Counted from the first letter of the stretch, positions 1 to 7,940 are shown. The stretch is DNA of 35,235 bases from Methanomicrobia archaeon (GCA_016930255.1 JAFGHB010000027.1:1-35235), one strand, 5' to 3'. The notes: generated from the sequence alone by a model not told the origin. Translations and numbers: made by a program.

Positions 1-95
1 GGTTCAACACTAAAAGGTATCATAGAGGGATCAAAGCCATACCAGCATCACTTTATACCGGGTAGTTTCAAAGTTTACTTAACAAAACATCAACC

Positions 96-104
96 TTTAT
101 ATAT
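96..104 (+). promoter_or_regulatory. TATA box of the rbkR-ribB operon
   Basis: TTTATATAT lies 57 nt before the rbkR start. An archaeal start site about 25 nt downstream would fall at roughly 125-130. No other gene is seen in bases 1-95. Confidence 0.55.
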
Positions 105-119
105 GTCCCCCCCTATTTA

Positions 120-133
120 TGAGATATATCTCA
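120..133. promoter_or_regulatory. Candidate RbkR operator, 14-nt palindrome
   Basis: TGAGATATATCTCA is a perfect 14-nt palindrome placed where transcription should start, between the TATA box and the start of a gene whose product has a DNA-binding domain. Binding there would block initiation. RbkR proteins are known autoregulators of riboflavin genes; that this palindrome is the site is inference. Confidence 0.4.
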
Positions 134-161
134 AAATTGACGTGGTCACGAAGAAAAGAAG

Positions 162-842
162 ATGGGTGGAGACATAATATTTTCGTTACGGAAGCTCGCG
201 TTGTTAGGTGCGATCGAACAGCCGATTAAATTGTCCTCCGGGCATTTCGCCGAGGGCATTGGAGCGAGCGTACAAACTGCCGCGAGGCGACTGCAAGAGC
301 TTGAAAGAGAAAATCTCGTGCACCGGAGAATAATCGCGGATGGCCAGTGGATAATGCTGACCACGAAGGGCGTAGAGTTCTTAAAGAAGGAATGTTACGA
401 ATATCAGGAGCTCTTTTTTTCCACACCGAAGATCGAGGTTGAAATCGCAGGACGGTTGGTAACCGGCCTGGGCGAGGGCGGCTATTACACGACGCTTAAT
501 GGATATAAAAAGCAATTCGAGGCTAAATTGGGCTTCATTCCATTCCCCGGCACCCTGAATCTCAGCCTTGACCTGCTCTGTATCGTAGCACGGAAGAAGC
601 TTGATGGACGCAAAGGGATAAATATAGAACCGTTCGAATCCGAGAACCGGACCTTTGGCGGCGGCAAATGTTTCCCTTGTAAGATCTTGAATGAGCGAGC
701 GGAAGGAATAAAAAGCGCGGTTATCATCCCCGATCGTACACACTATCCTGAAGATATTCTGGAGATTATTTCACCGGTTTACTTACGCGGCGAGCTTGAT
801 CTTAAGAACGGGGACGAGGTACGAACTCGAGTGGCGATATAA
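162..842 (+). CDS. rbkR: Winged-helix regulator fused to CTP-dependent riboflavin kinase (RbkR type)
   Basis: This bifunctional protein (226 aa) joins an N-terminal winged-helix domain (about residues 1-88; recognition-helix region around SVQTAARRLQELE) to a C-terminal archaeal riboflavin kinase (about 90-226), which makes FMN from riboflavin using CTP. The kinase signature is GLGEGGYY at 102-109 and GFIPFPGTLNL at 124-134. Kinases without the regulator domain are only about 130-140 aa, so the extra domain is real. The gene is followed after 6 nt by ribB, so the protein probably regulates the operon that supplies its own pathway. The start at 162 gives a complete first helix and follows a purine-rich AAGAAAAGAAG stretch. 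The ligand and operator are inferred from the RbkR family. Confidence 0.92.
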   Translation: MGGDIIFSLRKLALLGAIEQPIKLSSGHFAEGIGASVQTAARRLQELERENLVHRRIIADGQWIMLTTKGVEFLKKECYEYQELFFSTPKIEVEIAGRLVTGLGEGGYYTTLNGYKKQFEAKLGFIPFPGTLNLSLDLLCIVARKKLDGRKGINIEPFESENRTFGGGKCFPCKILNERAEGIKSAVIIPDRTHYPEDILEIISPVYLRGELDLKNGDEVRTRVAI

Positions 843-848
843 AGAACG

Positions 849-1571
849 ATGAGCACGAACAACATCCCGGAATCGGTAAAGAAGGGTATAGCATACGTAC
901 AAGAGGGAAAACTCGTGTTGATCTACGATGCGGAAGATAGAGAAGGCGAGACGGACTTTGTCGTACCTGCTTCCTTTGTGACGCCCCGGACGGTCGCGTA
1001 TTTCAGGAACGAGGCTGGCGGGCTTATATGCGTTGCCATCCCTTCTACTGCTGCTGATAAACTCGGCCTTCCACTGATGAGTGATATTCTGAAGAACATG
1101 AATGATAACTACTCGTATCTCAGGAAGGTAGTAGAGGGAAAAGGCGACCTTCAGTACGATAAACGCTCTTCCTTCTCCCTCTGGGTGAACCATCGTGATA
1201 CGTTCACCGGCATAACCGATAGGGACAGGGCTTTGACCATAAAGAAGATAGGAGAAGCAGTGGAGAGAGTAGCGAACGGTGGTGACCGCTCGTGCGATTT
1301 TTACACGGAATTCCGAGCGCCAGGGCATGTCGCATTACTCAGAGCTGCGGATGGCCTGCTCGATGAAAGGCAAGGCCAGACAGAGCTTTCCGTGGCGTTG
1401 GCTCTGCTTGCAGGCATCCCTCCAGCTATGTTGATTTGCGAGATGTTAGATACCAAATCAGGGAGAGCGCTCTCCAAGACGGATGCAAAGGCTTTCGCAT
1501 CCAAACGAGGCATGATCTTTATGGAGGGGAAGGAGATAGTAGAAGCGTTTCATTCGCTTTCATCTTACTAA
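849..1571 (+). CDS. ribB: 3,4-dihydroxy-2-butanone 4-phosphate synthase
   Basis: The enzyme converts ribulose 5-phosphate to 3,4-dihydroxy-2-butanone 4-phosphate and formate, giving the four-carbon unit of riboflavin. The acidic metal-site motif D-REGETDF is at residues 30-37. The segments EAGGLICVAI, an FRAPGHVALLRA stretch with the conserved His, and QTELSVALALLAGIPPAMLICEML match the archaeal family along its full length (240 aa). It starts 6 nt after the RbkR stop, so the two are co-transcribed and presumably share control by RbkR. No ribH or ribC genes follow in this window. Confidence 0.93.
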   Translation: MSTNNIPESVKKGIAYVQEGKLVLIYDAEDREGETDFVVPASFVTPRTVAYFRNEAGGLICVAIPSTAADKLGLPLMSDILKNMNDNYSYLRKVVEGKGDLQYDKRSSFSLWVNHRDTFTGITDRDRALTIKKIGEAVERVANGGDRSCDFYTEFRAPGHVALLRAADGLLDERQGQTELSVALALLAGIPPAMLICEMLDTKSGRALSKTDAKAFASKRGMIFMEGKEIVEAFHSLSSY

Positions 1572-1581
1572 TCCAAATCAC

Positions 1582-1643
1582 ACCGCTCGTCAGCGGTCAT
1601 CATCTTCTCTTCAGGGGTTGCCAGATTAAGGCAACATTGCCTT
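1582..1643 (+). terminator. Hairpins after ribB, possible terminator region
   Basis: ACCGCT-CGTC-AGCGGT (1582-1597) is a 6-bp tetraloop hairpin followed by a pyrimidine-rich run. Just after it GTTGCC (1617-1622) can pair with GGCAAC (1630-1635), or AAGGCA (1628-1633) with TGCCTT (1638-1643), and the two pairings exclude each other. The role is inferred from position. Confidence 0.35.
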
Positions 1644-1795
1644 TGTGTGATAATTCTGAGTACTATTAACACAGAGCACATTGACAATAAGGCCTTTTTA
1701 TTACTGCTGAGAGAATACATATCCTAAAACCCAAATTCAGAAATGGCGCTGCCTTCCATTACCGAGAAGCATGGTTTTTTCTGCGTGGTGGCTGG

Positions 1796-2017
1796 CTATT
1801 TATAGCCGATGAAATTGCTCTTCGCCGCCATTGATGCGAGTTCGGATCCTAACACAAAAATAGCCTGCTTGTGCTCGTCCTTGCTACGGTGTACTTGAAA
1901 CGGCGAGATCGCAAGCTCGTTATATTTCTTGAAATCGCAATCCAAACCGTGCTCCTCACAATACTTCTTCATCTGAGCCAGTAACATATGGAGATGTACC
2001 AACTCCTCTTTCTTCAT
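1796..2017 (-). CDS. UPF0058 family protein
   Basis: This 73-aa protein matches the small archaeal UPF0058 family (function unknown). It begins KKEELVHLHMLLAQMKKY, has the family's FKKYNELAISPFQVHRSK core, and ends with the EHKQAIFVLGSELA helix. The several conserved His and acidic residues suggest metal binding, but that is inference. A clear Shine-Dalgarno AAAGGAGT sits just before the ATG, and a TATA box lies about 25-35 nt upstream. The gene is divergent from the tRNA-Thr/proS unit and shares its promoter gap. Confidence 0.85.
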   Translation of the reverse strand: MKKEELVHLHMLLAQMKKYCEEHGLDCDFKKYNELAISPFQVHRSKDEHKQAIFVLGSELASMAAKSNFIGYK

Positions 2018-2037
2018 GATACTCCTTTGCTTTTTTG

Positions 2038-2053
2038 TAGTATATAAATACTA
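2038..2053. promoter_or_regulatory. Bidirectional TATA dyad between UPF0058 and tRNA-Thr
   Basis: TAGTAT-ATAA-ATACTA is a dyad with TATA-like sequence on both strands. It is about 25 nt from the likely UPF0058 transcription start on the minus strand and 37 nt before the tRNA on the plus strand. It is the only good TATA candidate seen in the gap. Confidence 0.5.
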
Positions 2054-2089
2054 TGGCTCACAAAAGATTACCTGCACTATAGTACGGAT

Positions 2090-2161
2090 GCCGCTGTGGC
2101 TTAGAGGTAGAGCAGCTGATTCGTAATCAGCAGGTCGTGGGTTCAAATCCCACCAGCGGCT
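2090..2161 (+). tRNA. tRNA-Thr (anticodon CGT)
   Basis: The acceptor arms GCCGCTG (2090-2096) and CAGCGGC (2154-2160) pair fully. The anticodon stem GCTGA/TCAGC (2115-2119, 2127-2131) encloses loop TTCGTAA, so the anticodon is CGT and reads ACG. The T arm has GTGGGTTCAAATCCCAC. The discriminator base is T, as in many archaeal tRNA-Thr, and CCA is not encoded. There is no intron. proS begins 10 nt after the tRNA. Confidence 0.97.
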
Positions 2162-2171
2162 TTCACTAACA

Positions 2172-3677
2172 ATGCAACGCAAAGAGGAAGCCCAGACGGT
2201 CATACAGAAGGAAGGCAACTTCAGCGAGTGGTATGGCGAGATCCTGAAACGAGCAGAGATTCTGGACATCCGGTATCCGGTGAAGGGCGTGTATGTCTGG
2301 TATCCCTACGGCTACAAGTTGCGGAATCTCGTTTACAGCATTCTGCGGTCGCTCTTGAACGAGGAGCACGACGAGGTGAAGTTCCCTCTGCTCATACCGA
2401 AGGACGAGCTGATGAAGGAGAAGGAGCACATAAAGGGCTTCGAGGAGGAGGTCTTTTGGGTGACCCGAGGCGGGAGCACCGAATTGGATATTCCGCTCGC
2501 ACTCCGCCCTACCTCGGAGACCGCGATCTATCCTGTGTTTAAAGTCTGGATACGGTCGCATCGCGACTTACCTATCCGGATCTACCAGGTAGTAAATACG
2601 TTCAGATATGAGACGAAACATACACGACCGCTCATTCGGCTGCGGGAGATAACGTCATTCAAAGAGGCGCACACCGCGCACGCAACCTTGGCAGATGCAG
2701 AGGAGCAGGTAAAGAAGGCGATGACGTTATACAAAAGCTTCTTTGACCAGCTTGCAGTCCCTTATGTGATCACACGACGACCCGATTGGGACAAATTCCC
2801 GGGCGCGGAATATTCTATCGCCTTCGATACCGTTATGCCAGACGGCAGGACGTTGCAAATCGGGACGATTCATTTACTCGGCGAAAGCTTTGCACGAACC
2901 TTTGACATAAAATACGAGGATAAAGACGGCTCGTTGCAGTTCGTAAATCAGACCTGCTACGGCATTTCGGAGCGATGCGTCGCCTCGGTGATCGCGATTC
3001 ACGGTGATGACCACGGCCTTGTACTGCCGCCACAAGTCGCACCCATACAGGTCGTTATCGTGCCGATCCTATTCTCACGCAAGGCAGGAGGAAGCGAAAA
3101 CGGCGGAAATCCTGTGGAGGATGCATGCATAGTAGTATACGAGGAATCAAAGAAAGCGGGCATACGAGCGTTCCTGGATGATTCAGAGGACAGACCGGGT
3201 GCAAAGTTTTATCGATGGGAGATGCGCGGCGTGCCTTTGCGAATCGAGCTCGGCCCGCGGGATTTGAAGAGCAAGAGCTGCGAATTTGTAATGAGAAGCG
3301 ACGGCAGCCGGAAACACGTCCCGCTTCGTGATGTTGTACCTGAAGTGCAGCGAACGCTGGAAGAAATCCAAATGAGCATTCATGACGATGCGAACGAAGC
3401 GCTACGCACTTCCATTTATACCTACGACGAGAACAGCAGAGGTAACGAGAGCAGCGAGGAGACGATGGCTGAGTTGAAAAGAAAGACTGAACGAGGCATT
3501 GTATCCCTATTCCTGTGCGGCAGCGAAGAATGCGGGCAGGCGATAGAGGAGCAGCTTGGTGTAAGCGTGTTAGGCGAGGCAGTAAACGGGACTATCGAAG
3601 AGCGCGAAAAGGGCGAATGTAACTGCGTGATCTGCTCACGACCTGCAAAGAGGGTGTATGTCGCTCGCGCATATTGA
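2172..3677 (+). CDS. proS: Prolyl-tRNA synthetase, archaeal/eukaryotic type
   Basis: The enzyme charges tRNA-Pro with proline. The 501-aa protein begins with the family's NFSEWYGEILKRAEILDIRY block. It shows class II motif 2 (VVNTFRYETK, then RLREITSFKEAHTAH) and motif 3 (GDDHGLVLPPQVAPIQ), then an anticodon-binding domain. It ends with a C-terminal Zn-type region with paired cysteines (CGSEECG, CNCVIC) and a terminal tyrosine, all typical of the archaeal class. The start is only 10 nt after tRNA-Thr, with no Shine-Dalgarno and no room for a separate TATA outside the tRNA. The mRNA is therefore probably the 3' product of tRNA processing. Confidence 0.97.
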   Translation: MQRKEEAQTVIQKEGNFSEWYGEILKRAEILDIRYPVKGVYVWYPYGYKLRNLVYSILRSLLNEEHDEVKFPLLIPKDELMKEKEHIKGFEEEVFWVTRGGSTELDIPLALRPTSETAIYPVFKVWIRSHRDLPIRIYQVVNTFRYETKHTRPLIRLREITSFKEAHTAHATLADAEEQVKKAMTLYKSFFDQLAVPYVITRRPDWDKFPGAEYSIAFDTVMPDGRTLQIGTIHLLGESFARTFDIKYEDKDGSLQFVNQTCYGISERCVASVIAIHGDDHGLVLPPQVAPIQVVIVPILFSRKAGGSENGGNPVEDACIVVYEESKKAGIRAFLDDSEDRPGAKFYRWEMRGVPLRIELGPRDLKSKSCEFVMRSDGSRKHVPLRDVVPEVQRTLEEIQMSIHDDANEALRTSIYTYDENSRGNESSEETMAELKRKTERGIVSLFLCGSEECGQAIEEQLGVSVLGEAVNGTIEEREKGECNCVICSRPAKRVYVARAY

Positions 3678-3681
3678 GTAA

Positions 3682-3696
3682 TCGAAAAGCTTAAAC
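3682..3696 (+). promoter_or_regulatory. BRE/TATA of the tandem-SIS gene
   Basis: TCGAAAAGCTTAAAC matches the strong BRE-TATA pattern seen before the winged-helix genes here. It ends 28 nt before the ATG, so the mRNA should be almost leaderless. Confidence 0.5.
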
Positions 3697-3724
3697 AGGA
3701 GTACTGTTTCTATTCCTATGGCGT

Positions 3725-4849
3725 ATGACACCAATTAACATCAGTGAAGAAGTGGGGTATATCAATACCGTCGTAAAAAATGTTCGCAACGTGAATACGC
3801 GAGATTTTAAGCCCTTTTTCGACGACCTCAATGACGCGGATTGTATCGTTCTCATCGGCGAAGGCAGGTCACAGAGCGCGCTCTATATCGGTATGGGCCA
3901 GATGAAGAAGGAAGTAGAGACAGTGATAGATATTGATTTTCCTGGTCGAAACATCCTGGAGGCCGCACCGATATTGGAGGAGAAGTATGAGCGGATCGCA
4001 CTGCTCGTTAATTCCGGCAGTGGCGAGACGACAACGCCTAAAATCGTGGTCAAGCAGCTCTCCGATTATATCGAGCGGACGAAGAGCGATAAATTCACGA
4101 TCGATGCCGTCGTCTCGAATCGGAACTCGTCAATCGGACAGGTGGGCGAGAAGGAGTATGGACATATCGTCGAGCTGGAAGGGCGAGAAGAAATACCACC
4201 GGACACCCTGAACGAATTTCTCAAACACGGCATAATGAACGACATCTATGAACTGAGTTCGTTGCTGCTCTTTCAAAAGACGAAGGAAGCGATAAACGAG
4301 AACAAGGATGACAAAGCGGTATTTAAAAAGATAGAGGAAGAGTCCGCGGTGATAGGCAGTATCGTGGATGGATTTGTTCGTTCGGATATGTACCGCGAGC
4401 TCATTGCCAGGCTGGAGACGAGAAGCCGTATAACCCTTGGCGGGCTCGGTCCCGCGCGAAACGTGGCGAAGATGACTGCGATACGGCTGCAGCATGTGAA
4501 ACGCGCCCTGGGCGACGAGGCCTATTTGTCGGGACCGTTTGCGCCACGACCTCGCGCAGGTGATATTCTGTTTTTAATCTCGTGGTCAGGTGAAACCGAA
4601 TCAGTTGTAAAGTGGTGTCGGGAGCAGCAGAAAACTGGCGCTTACGTTTATTCTCTCGTCGGTAACGAATCCACCCTATCGGAGGAGTCTGAAAGTTTTG
4701 TTATAGAGTCATCACCGACGACGTTCTACGAACGCGCGACCTTCACACTTAGCCCGCTTCCAATGCACTTAGTGGAACGATTGAATCTACGAAGGTTTAC
4801 GCTGCCCGAGTACATTATGCAATGGTGGGAACACTCCGTGACGCAGTAA
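3725..4849 (+). CDS. Tandem SIS-domain sugar-phosphate-binding protein
   Basis: The 374-aa soluble protein has two SIS (sugar isomerase) folds. The first covers about residues 35-150, with CIVLIGEGRSQSALYIGMGQ and LLVNSGSGETTTP. The second covers about 235-345, with ITLGGLGPARNVAKMTAIRLQ and LFLISWSGETESVVKW. The paired SGSGET and SWSGET loops are the phosphosugar-binding Ser/Thr motifs. A pair of SIS domains in one chain is seen in GlmS-like isomerases and bifunctional sugar isomerases, but there is no glutaminase domain here. The substrate cannot be told. A 3-hexulose-6-phosphate isomerase role is less likely because that enzyme has one SIS domain. The gene has its own promoter. Confidence 0.75.
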   Translation: MTPINISEEVGYINTVVKNVRNVNTRDFKPFFDDLNDADCIVLIGEGRSQSALYIGMGQMKKEVETVIDIDFPGRNILEAAPILEEKYERIALLVNSGSGETTTPKIVVKQLSDYIERTKSDKFTIDAVVSNRNSSIGQVGEKEYGHIVELEGREEIPPDTLNEFLKHGIMNDIYELSSLLLFQKTKEAINENKDDKAVFKKIEEESAVIGSIVDGFVRSDMYRELIARLETRSRITLGGLGPARNVAKMTAIRLQHVKRALGDEAYLSGPFAPRPRAGDILFLISWSGETESVVKWCREQQKTGAYVYSLVGNESTLSEESESFVIESSPTTFYERATFTLSPLPMHLVERLNLRRFTLPEYIMQWWEHSVTQ

Positions 4850-4953
4850 TCCCGTGAGCAAAAAAACAAAACGCGCACTGTAGAATGCGTAACAAGAGAT
4901 AGTGGGTGTTTTTAGATTTATTTGGTTTTTGTACACTTTGTAGTTTCCTATAT

Positions 4954-5412
4954 TCATTTTCCGGTCTGCAACACAGCGATCGTCGTTTTTCCGCACTTCA
5001 CACGGGTGCCTTCTTCCACGAGCACCTCGAACCCCTTGGGAATGGTTATGTCCACACGAGAGCCGAAGCAGATCTTACCTATCCTCTCTCCTTTCCGCAC
5101 TTCCTGCCCCTCTTCCACATCGCACAGTATTTTCCGCGTGAAGAATCCTGCTATTTGTATTACTTTTAGATCGCCATATTCCGTGCCTAATTCTATCGTA
5201 TTTTTCGTATTGGAATCGGCACTGCGAAGGAAAGCAGGCTTGAAAGAGCCTTTTTCCGGCGTTATCTTCTTCACCACGGCATCTAACGGCGCGGACGTTA
5301 CGTGCACATTATGAAGATGCATGAATATCGTGATCGTTCTGCTCTCCCCATCTGCTCCGATCCTCAGCACTTTCCCGCTTGCCGGTGAAAGCATATTTCC
5401 GCTCATGTTCAT
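4954..5412 (-). CDS. asd: Archaetidylserine decarboxylase-like protein (short form)
   Basis: The family decarboxylates phosphatidyl- or archaetidylserine to the ethanolamine lipid, using a pyruvoyl group made by self-cleavage. SPASGKVLRIG opens the domain, FMHLHNVHVTSAP carries the catalytic-type histidines, and ICFGSRVDI holds the Gly-Ser cleavage site near residue 117. At 152 aa it is shorter than typical archaeal proenzymes (about 200 aa) and lacks the N-terminal hydrophobic segment, so membrane attachment must differ or the protein is specialised. AAAGGA sits directly before the first ATG, so translation may instead start at the third codon (5406). It follows pcm by 13 nt and is co-transcribed with it. 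The best-supported role is membrane-lipid synthesis. Confidence 0.8.
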   Translation of the reverse strand: MNMSGNMLSPASGKVLRIGADGESRTITIFMHLHNVHVTSAPLDAVVKKITPEKGSFKPAFLRSADSNTKNTIELGTEYGDLKVIQIAGFFTRKILCDVEEGQEVRKGERIGKICFGSRVDITIPKGFEVLVEEGTRVKCGKTTIAVLQTGK

Positions 5413-5425
5413 TCCTTTATTCGTG

Positions 5426-6079
5426 TTAATCCCATTTGAATCCGTATTTGCCTAACAAAGGCACGAAAACCACATCGGCTTTTCTTTCTCGCTTTACGCC
5501 GTTTATCTTCTCCAGTAAATAGAGCACCTGCCGGTATTTCCCGATCGGTATAATCAGCTTGCCGCCGTGTTTCAACTGCTCGAGTAACGGCGGCGGCACG
5601 TCAGGAGCCGCACAGGTCACGCTTATTTTATCGTATGGCGCATGTTCCGGCAGGCCCAGAGTGCCGTCACCCGAAAGTACCGTCACATTTGTATACTCCG
5701 CACGCTCTAGGTTTCCCCGTGCGAACTCCACCAGCCACGGGATCCGTTCCACGGAATAAACGCGGCCCTCATCGCCGATCAGCTCAGCAATGACCGCGGC
5801 ATGGTACCCGGAGCCAGCGCCGATTTCAAGCACTCTATCATTCCGCTCAAGCTCTAAGTAATCGCACATCATCGCAACCATATGTGGCGCGCTTATCGTC
5901 TGTCCTTCGCCGATGGGCAGTGGATAATCAGCATAGGCCTGAGCATTGAGATACTGAGGTACGAAAAGATGTCGTTTAACTTGGAGCATCGCGATTAAAA
6001 CCGCCTCACTAACTCCCTGTCGCCTAAGATGGTCAACCAGCCTCTTCCTCTCTTCCTCGTAGCCACGCTCCTCTTCCAT
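5426..6079 (-). CDS. pcm: Protein-L-isoaspartate O-methyltransferase
   Basis: The enzyme repairs aged proteins by methylating L-isoaspartyl residues with S-adenosylmethionine. The 217-aa sequence has the family motif [16 protein letters not shown], the SAM-binding loop [14 protein letters not shown] and an SGDGTLG stretch, and is full length. The N-terminus ([22 protein letters not shown]) is the usual helical start. A TATA-like CATTATTATAG lies about 45-55 nt upstream, so it probably begins its own unit with the archaetidylserine-decarboxylase-like gene downstream. It is the third gene after aIF1A-RIO1-KH on the same strand but separated from KH by 97 nt. Confidence 0.95.
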   Translation of the reverse strand: MEEERGYEEERKRLVDHLRRQGVSEAVLIAMLQVKRHLFVPQYLNAQAYADYPLPIGEGQTISAPHMVAMMCDYLELERNDRVLEIGAGSGYHAAVIAELIGDEGRVYSVERIPWLVEFARGNLERAEYTNVTVLSGDGTLGLPEHAPYDKISVTCAAPDVPPPLLEQLKHGGKLIIPIGKYRQVLYLLEKINGVKRERKADVVFVPLLGKYGFKWD

Positions 6080-6176
6080 CTTTCAAATAGGTAAGCTAAA
6101 CATTACAAAGTACGATTTACGAAGCTATAATAATGATTCTTACGAGCTCTTTGTAACGCGTCGGTGTTCACCTGTA

Positions 6177-6713
6177 TCACCATCCTGCCTGCTCCGCTTC
6201 TGCTCTTCGCTTCCGCTCCAAAAAGCTATACACCGAGTTGTGGGATGAGCCCTGTATCAGCAGCGCTATCGCGTCATGCGCTGTTCGTATCCGCTCCGCA
6301 TCACCGATTAAGCTGATCGTCTTCCCGTAAACGGATATTTTTACGTTCGCTAACTCCTCGATTATTCGCCTCGTCTTCCCATTTCGACCGATTATCCGCC
6401 CTTTCACGCGGGTTAGCGTCTTCGGCGAGAGATGCGAAAGCGAGATGACCTCGAGGAGTAGGAAATCATCGTCAAGGAGTGCAAACGCATTTTCGGGCGA
6501 AAAGCCACGGCCGATCGCCCTTATCACTTCAGTAACCCTGAGCATTTTTAGCGGGTCTCCGCCCTCGATGCTCTCCACACAGACCTCGCCGTCAGTGCTA
6601 TCGACGGTTATCGTGCACTCGGATTTCCGCTCTATGTCCTCCTTTACAAAGCCGTTATGACCGATGAGCACGCCTATTCTATCCTGAGGAATCTTAACGT
6701 GTTGGGTTACCAT
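6177..6713 (-). CDS. Two-KH-domain RNA-binding protein (archaeal Dim2/Pno1-like)
   Basis: The 178-aa protein has two KH RNA-binding domains. The first has IPQDRIGVLIGHNG at about residues 8-21; the second has RVKGRIIGRNGKTRRIIEE at about 103-121. It resembles the archaeal homologue of Pno1/Dim2/Krr1, which binds the 3' end of small-subunit rRNA during maturation. Its position after aIF1A and RIO1 supports this, since aIF1A-RIO1-KH is a common archaeal gene order. It has its own TATA (AGTTTAAAATG around 6775-6785) and an AGGAG about 12 nt before the start, so it can be transcribed separately. The C-terminus is basic and helical. Confidence 0.88.
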   Translation of the reverse strand: MVTQHVKIPQDRIGVLIGHNGFVKEDIERKSECTITVDSTDGEVCVESIEGGDPLKMLRVTEVIRAIGRGFSPENAFALLDDDFLLLEVISLSHLSPKTLTRVKGRIIGRNGKTRRIIEELANVKISVYGKTISLIGDAERIRTAHDAIALLIQGSSHNSVYSFLERKRRAEAEQAGW

Positions 6714-6807
6714 TTGTTTAACGCTCCTAAATCATCAAGTCTCGTTATCAATAAACATGTTGCCTCTCGAAACATTTTAAACTTTGTGCGGCGTGTGCTA
6801 TTCAGCC

Positions 6808-7659
6808 TTAGCCCTTCACCATCGCCATTACTTCATCCTCGGAATGATCGAGCCCGAGTTTGTTGAAGTAGGTAACGATATTGCGCGCGTCTCGCAAGAG
6901 GAATGCATCGGCATTGGGATGGTCTAACAGTACAGCTTGACCCAGATCGATTAGCACCGGCTCGATCTTAACTGTTGCACCCGCTTTTGCCGCCGGTCCT
7001 AATTCGCGCTCTACATAGCCGTTCATCACGATATTGAACTCGCTGAGATCCGCATGCACCATAGTGCCCTTCTCGTACATGGCTTTCATAGCGGAAACGA
7101 TACGGAGGAAGAGCTCTTCGATATCGAGATCTTCAGTGAGAATGTCTACGGGGATGTCCTTCAAGCGTGGCGCGGCCATCCCGTCTCTGCCGATGAACTC
7201 CATGAGTAACACATTCTTATCACAGGCGATCGGCTGCGGGACTCGAACGCCGGCATCGAAAGCGCGATTAAGATTCTTGAACTCCTTACGCGCCCAGGCG
7301 AATATGACGCTCCGGTGATCTTTCTTTATATGTTTGAACCGCGGATCGCCGATGATATAGTCAAGCATCGCGTTGAAGTTCGCAGTGTTTATTTTGTACA
7401 CTTTGATCGCCAGTTCCTCCTCGTCATCCGCGCCGAGCGCGTGAAAAATGACTGCCTCTTTGCCCCGGCTGATAGGGCCGCCTAACGCGGTTATCAACCC
7501 CTTCTTCGAGAACTTGTAGAGTGTTTCCAGCGTAGAAATGTCGAAGACGTACTGCTCTGTTTTGCGATCGCGAAAATCCTTCTTCCTGCGTTTGCCTTTG
7601 GGTACTTGCCGGTCGCTAATCCACTTATCTATTTCAAATAGCCCTTCTTTCTCAGCCAT
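6808..7659 (-). CDS. rio1: RIO1-family serine kinase
   Basis: RIO kinases act as ATPases/kinases in late small-subunit maturation. The 283-aa protein has the glycine loop region (LGGPISRGKEAVIFHA), the ATP-binding lysine in ELAIKVYK, the catalytic loop HADLSEFNI with Asp and Asn, and the metal-binding LIDLGQAVLLDHPNA. STLETLYKFSKKGLI at the N-terminus is typical of RIO1 rather than RIO2, which has a winged helix. Its start overlaps the end of aIF1A by 31 nt in another frame, implying translational coupling. The next gene encodes a KH protein of the same ribosome-maturation pathway. Confidence 0.94.
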   Translation of the reverse strand: MAEKEGLFEIDKWISDRQVPKGKRRKKDFRDRKTEQYVFDISTLETLYKFSKKGLITALGGPISRGKEAVIFHALGADDEEELAIKVYKINTANFNAMLDYIIGDPRFKHIKKDHRSVIFAWARKEFKNLNRAFDAGVRVPQPIACDKNVLLMEFIGRDGMAAPRLKDIPVDILTEDLDIEELFLRIVSAMKAMYEKGTMVHADLSEFNIVMNGYVERELGPAAKAGATVKIEPVLIDLGQAVLLDHPNADAFLLRDARNIVTYFNKLGLDHSEDEVMAMVKG

Positions 7660-7940
7660 TCTGCTTGCGGTCGCGTATATCGGTAGATAATTTCGCCCTT
7701 TTCATCCTGGAAGTCCCAGGGAACAATAATAACCACATTACCAGGAGCAACCCATTGTCGACGCTTCAACCTGCCGGGAATACGACCCATTCGCTCGACG
7801 CCGTCCACGCACTGCACTATTGCTCGTCGTCCGCCCAGCATTTTATCCACTACCCCCAGCACCTCGCGCTTATTCTTCTGCGGGATACGGACGCGTATTA
7901 CTTCTTCCTCCCCCCCTCCTTCTCGTGTCTTATATACCAT
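7629..7940 (-). CDS. eif1A: Translation initiation factor aIF1A
   Basis: aIF1A binds the A site of the small ribosomal subunit during initiation. The OB-fold core is clear: VIRVRIPQKNKREVLGVVDK, the MGRIPGRLKRRQWVAPG segment, and GDVV-like NVVIIVPWDFQ. The reading frame is open upstream to 8060, but the TATA box (8026-8034) lies inside that extension. A GGGGAG precedes the ATG at 7940, and this start gives 103 aa, normal for the archaeal factor. The longer form is therefore rejected. RIO1 follows with a 31-nt overlap. Confidence 0.94.
   Translation of the reverse strand: MVYKTREGGGEEEVIRVRIPQKNKREVLGVVDKMLGGRRAIVQCVDGVERMGRIPGRLKRRQWVAPGNVVIIVPWDFQDEKGEIIYRYTRPQAEWLRKKGYLK

Noticed and set aside
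783-1328. 181-aa minus-strand ORF opposite ribB
   Set aside because: It lies almost wholly antisense to ribB, whose motifs are clear, and shows no recognisable domain.
1578-1640. C/D box guide RNA on the minus strand (ATGATGA and CTGA motifs)
   Set aside because: The box spacing is only a few bases, too short for a guide, and there is no C'/D pair at normal distance.
2051-2269. 72-aa minus-strand ORF across tRNA-Thr (contains SRWWDLNPRPADYESAALPL)
   Set aside because: It is the antisense translation of the tRNA, a well-known false protein; the tRNA structure is complete.
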